NCBI GenBank assembly: GCA_015680685.1
Contig: MNCI01028255.1
Coordinates: forward strand, 1 to 31,289
DNA length: 31,289 bases
From: Gnetum montanum
Taxonomy: Eukaryota; Streptophyta; Gnetopsida; Gnetales; Gnetaceae
Direction of reading: 5' to 3'
Part shown: piece by piece, positions 30,561-31,289 of the stretch
Layout: each line of letters begins with the position of its first letter
How positions within the stretch are numbered: the stretch's first letter is position 1
Program-made: the position numbers and the translations under genes
The notes under the pieces: generated by a model
Told to the model about the DNA's origin: nothing
What the model saw: the letters and a program-made list of their open reading frames with translations, nothing else
The model's database searches: none

Positions 30561-30984
30561 AAGAAAAATTGAAAGGACTTCCATCAAGCATATCCATCTA
30601 ACATTAAATTGATTTATGCCTTGAGCAATCATAAAAAATTATAAAGCTTAATGGATGACTCTACATTAGAGGGAAGAGTTACATAAGTTAGTAAGTAAGC
30701 TACTCTCCAATGCTTTTATTAAAAAATCTGTTGATCCCTATGTTGTTCCAACTATTCTTGTTCCTTAAAAGGATATCAATGAAATGAGCATGTGCATTGA
30801 CTCTAGGGCTATTAATAGGTTACCATCAAGTATGGATTTCCTATTCCATAAATGGATGACATTCTTGATGTTTTGAACAATGCTAAAGTATTTTTAAAGA
30901 TTGATTTAAAATATGGTTATCATCAAATTAGAACTAAACTAGAAGATGAATGAAAAAATAACATTCAAGACACCTAATCATTTG
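30561..30984 (+). pseudogene. reverse transcriptase of D, cut by LTR E
   Basis: Recognisable blocks are VDPYVVPTILVP (about 30730-30766), MSMCIDSRAINR (about 30786-30820), FPIPXMDDILDVLNNAKVFL (about 30838-30897) and KIDLKYGYHQIRTKLEDE (about 30898-30951), then FKTPNHL at the end. The ...CIDSRAIN... wording is that of chromovirus-type Ty3/gypsy elements, not Athila. The homology stops at 30984, where the minus-strand LTR begins, before the catalytic YxDD would appear. Stops and frameshifts show that this copy is dead. Confidence 0.82.
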
Positions 30985-31289
30985 TGATGAGTCGCGAGGT
31001 ACCCCTACACTCAACCATACTAAACGAGCGTAGCACGCGTGATCTAGTCGAACTCCGTAGACTAAATGCCTAAACGCCCCATGGAACACTTGGGGTTAAT
31101 CATTCATTGTCTTCCTAGACTTACTTGTTGTTGTCATGGTGTATGGTTAAGTAAGTCCGAGGTATATGATTTTTATGGTCTTTTATGATTTTTCTCCTAT
31201 GCTAAAGGGTGAAGGGTTGAGAGAGCTAACTAACTCTAACTAAGGACTAAGTCTAAATTAACTAGCATCAGCATCTGTTCTCACTTACC
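30985..31289 (-). repeat. LTR of C family, minus strand (element E), partial
   Basis: This sequence starts TGATGAGTCGCGAGGTACCCC and is the near-complete reverse complement of 18584-18884 of element C, including the hairpin region (GCCCC..GGGG near 31075-31096) and AACCATAC blocks. It runs off the window end, so a solo LTR and a full element are both possible. It interrupts the RT of D. The left flank that would be duplicated is ATTTG (30980-30984). Confidence 0.92.

Overview
This window is intergenic DNA from a large, repeat-rich plant genome. It is filled almost entirely by old, broken LTR retrotransposons nested inside one another. I see no intact protein gene, rRNA, tRNA or CRISPR array. 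Plant origin is clear from Ty3/gypsy elements of the Athila lineage (RT motif FMDDFSTYG, pol followed by a further ORF) and from a chromovirus-like Ty3/gypsy element. The heavy decay and nesting would suit a gymnosperm, but that is inference. Three single Ns mark assembly joins.

Layout. 1-870 is a comparatively GC- and CpG-rich stretch with splice-like signals and a possible exon; it is the only part that does not look like a transposon. 871-2250 is AT-rich and unassigned. 2251-10603 is element A, Athila-like, with two LTRs, gag, protease, RT and an integrase tail, but RNase H and the integrase core are deleted. 10604-11277 and 29075-30984 are two halves of element D, a chromovirus-like gag-pol relic. 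D is split by element B (11278-29074), a long Athila-like element with gag, protease, RT, RNase H, integrase and an extra coiled-coil ORF downstream of pol. B is itself split inside gag by element C (14412-18884), a gag-only deletion derivative flanked by a perfect 5-bp target duplication (ACAAC). At 30985 an LTR of the C family (E) begins in the opposite orientation, interrupting the RT of D, and runs off the window.

Order of events by nesting: D is older than B, B is older than C, and E also landed in D. A sits just upstream of the recognisable part of D.

The three Athila-like families (A, B, C) share the LTR 3' half, an R-like core around the AATAAA signal, the primer-binding site type, a sub-terminal block before the polypurine tract, and the gag architecture. 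They differ in U3, where each carries its own palindromic repeats just upstream of a TATAAATA box. The most interesting part is 24561-27842 in B: a U3-like promoter segment, a candidate intron whose acceptor abuts an ATG, and a long decayed coiled-coil ORF. Together these look like a separately expressed accessory gene of the retroelement.
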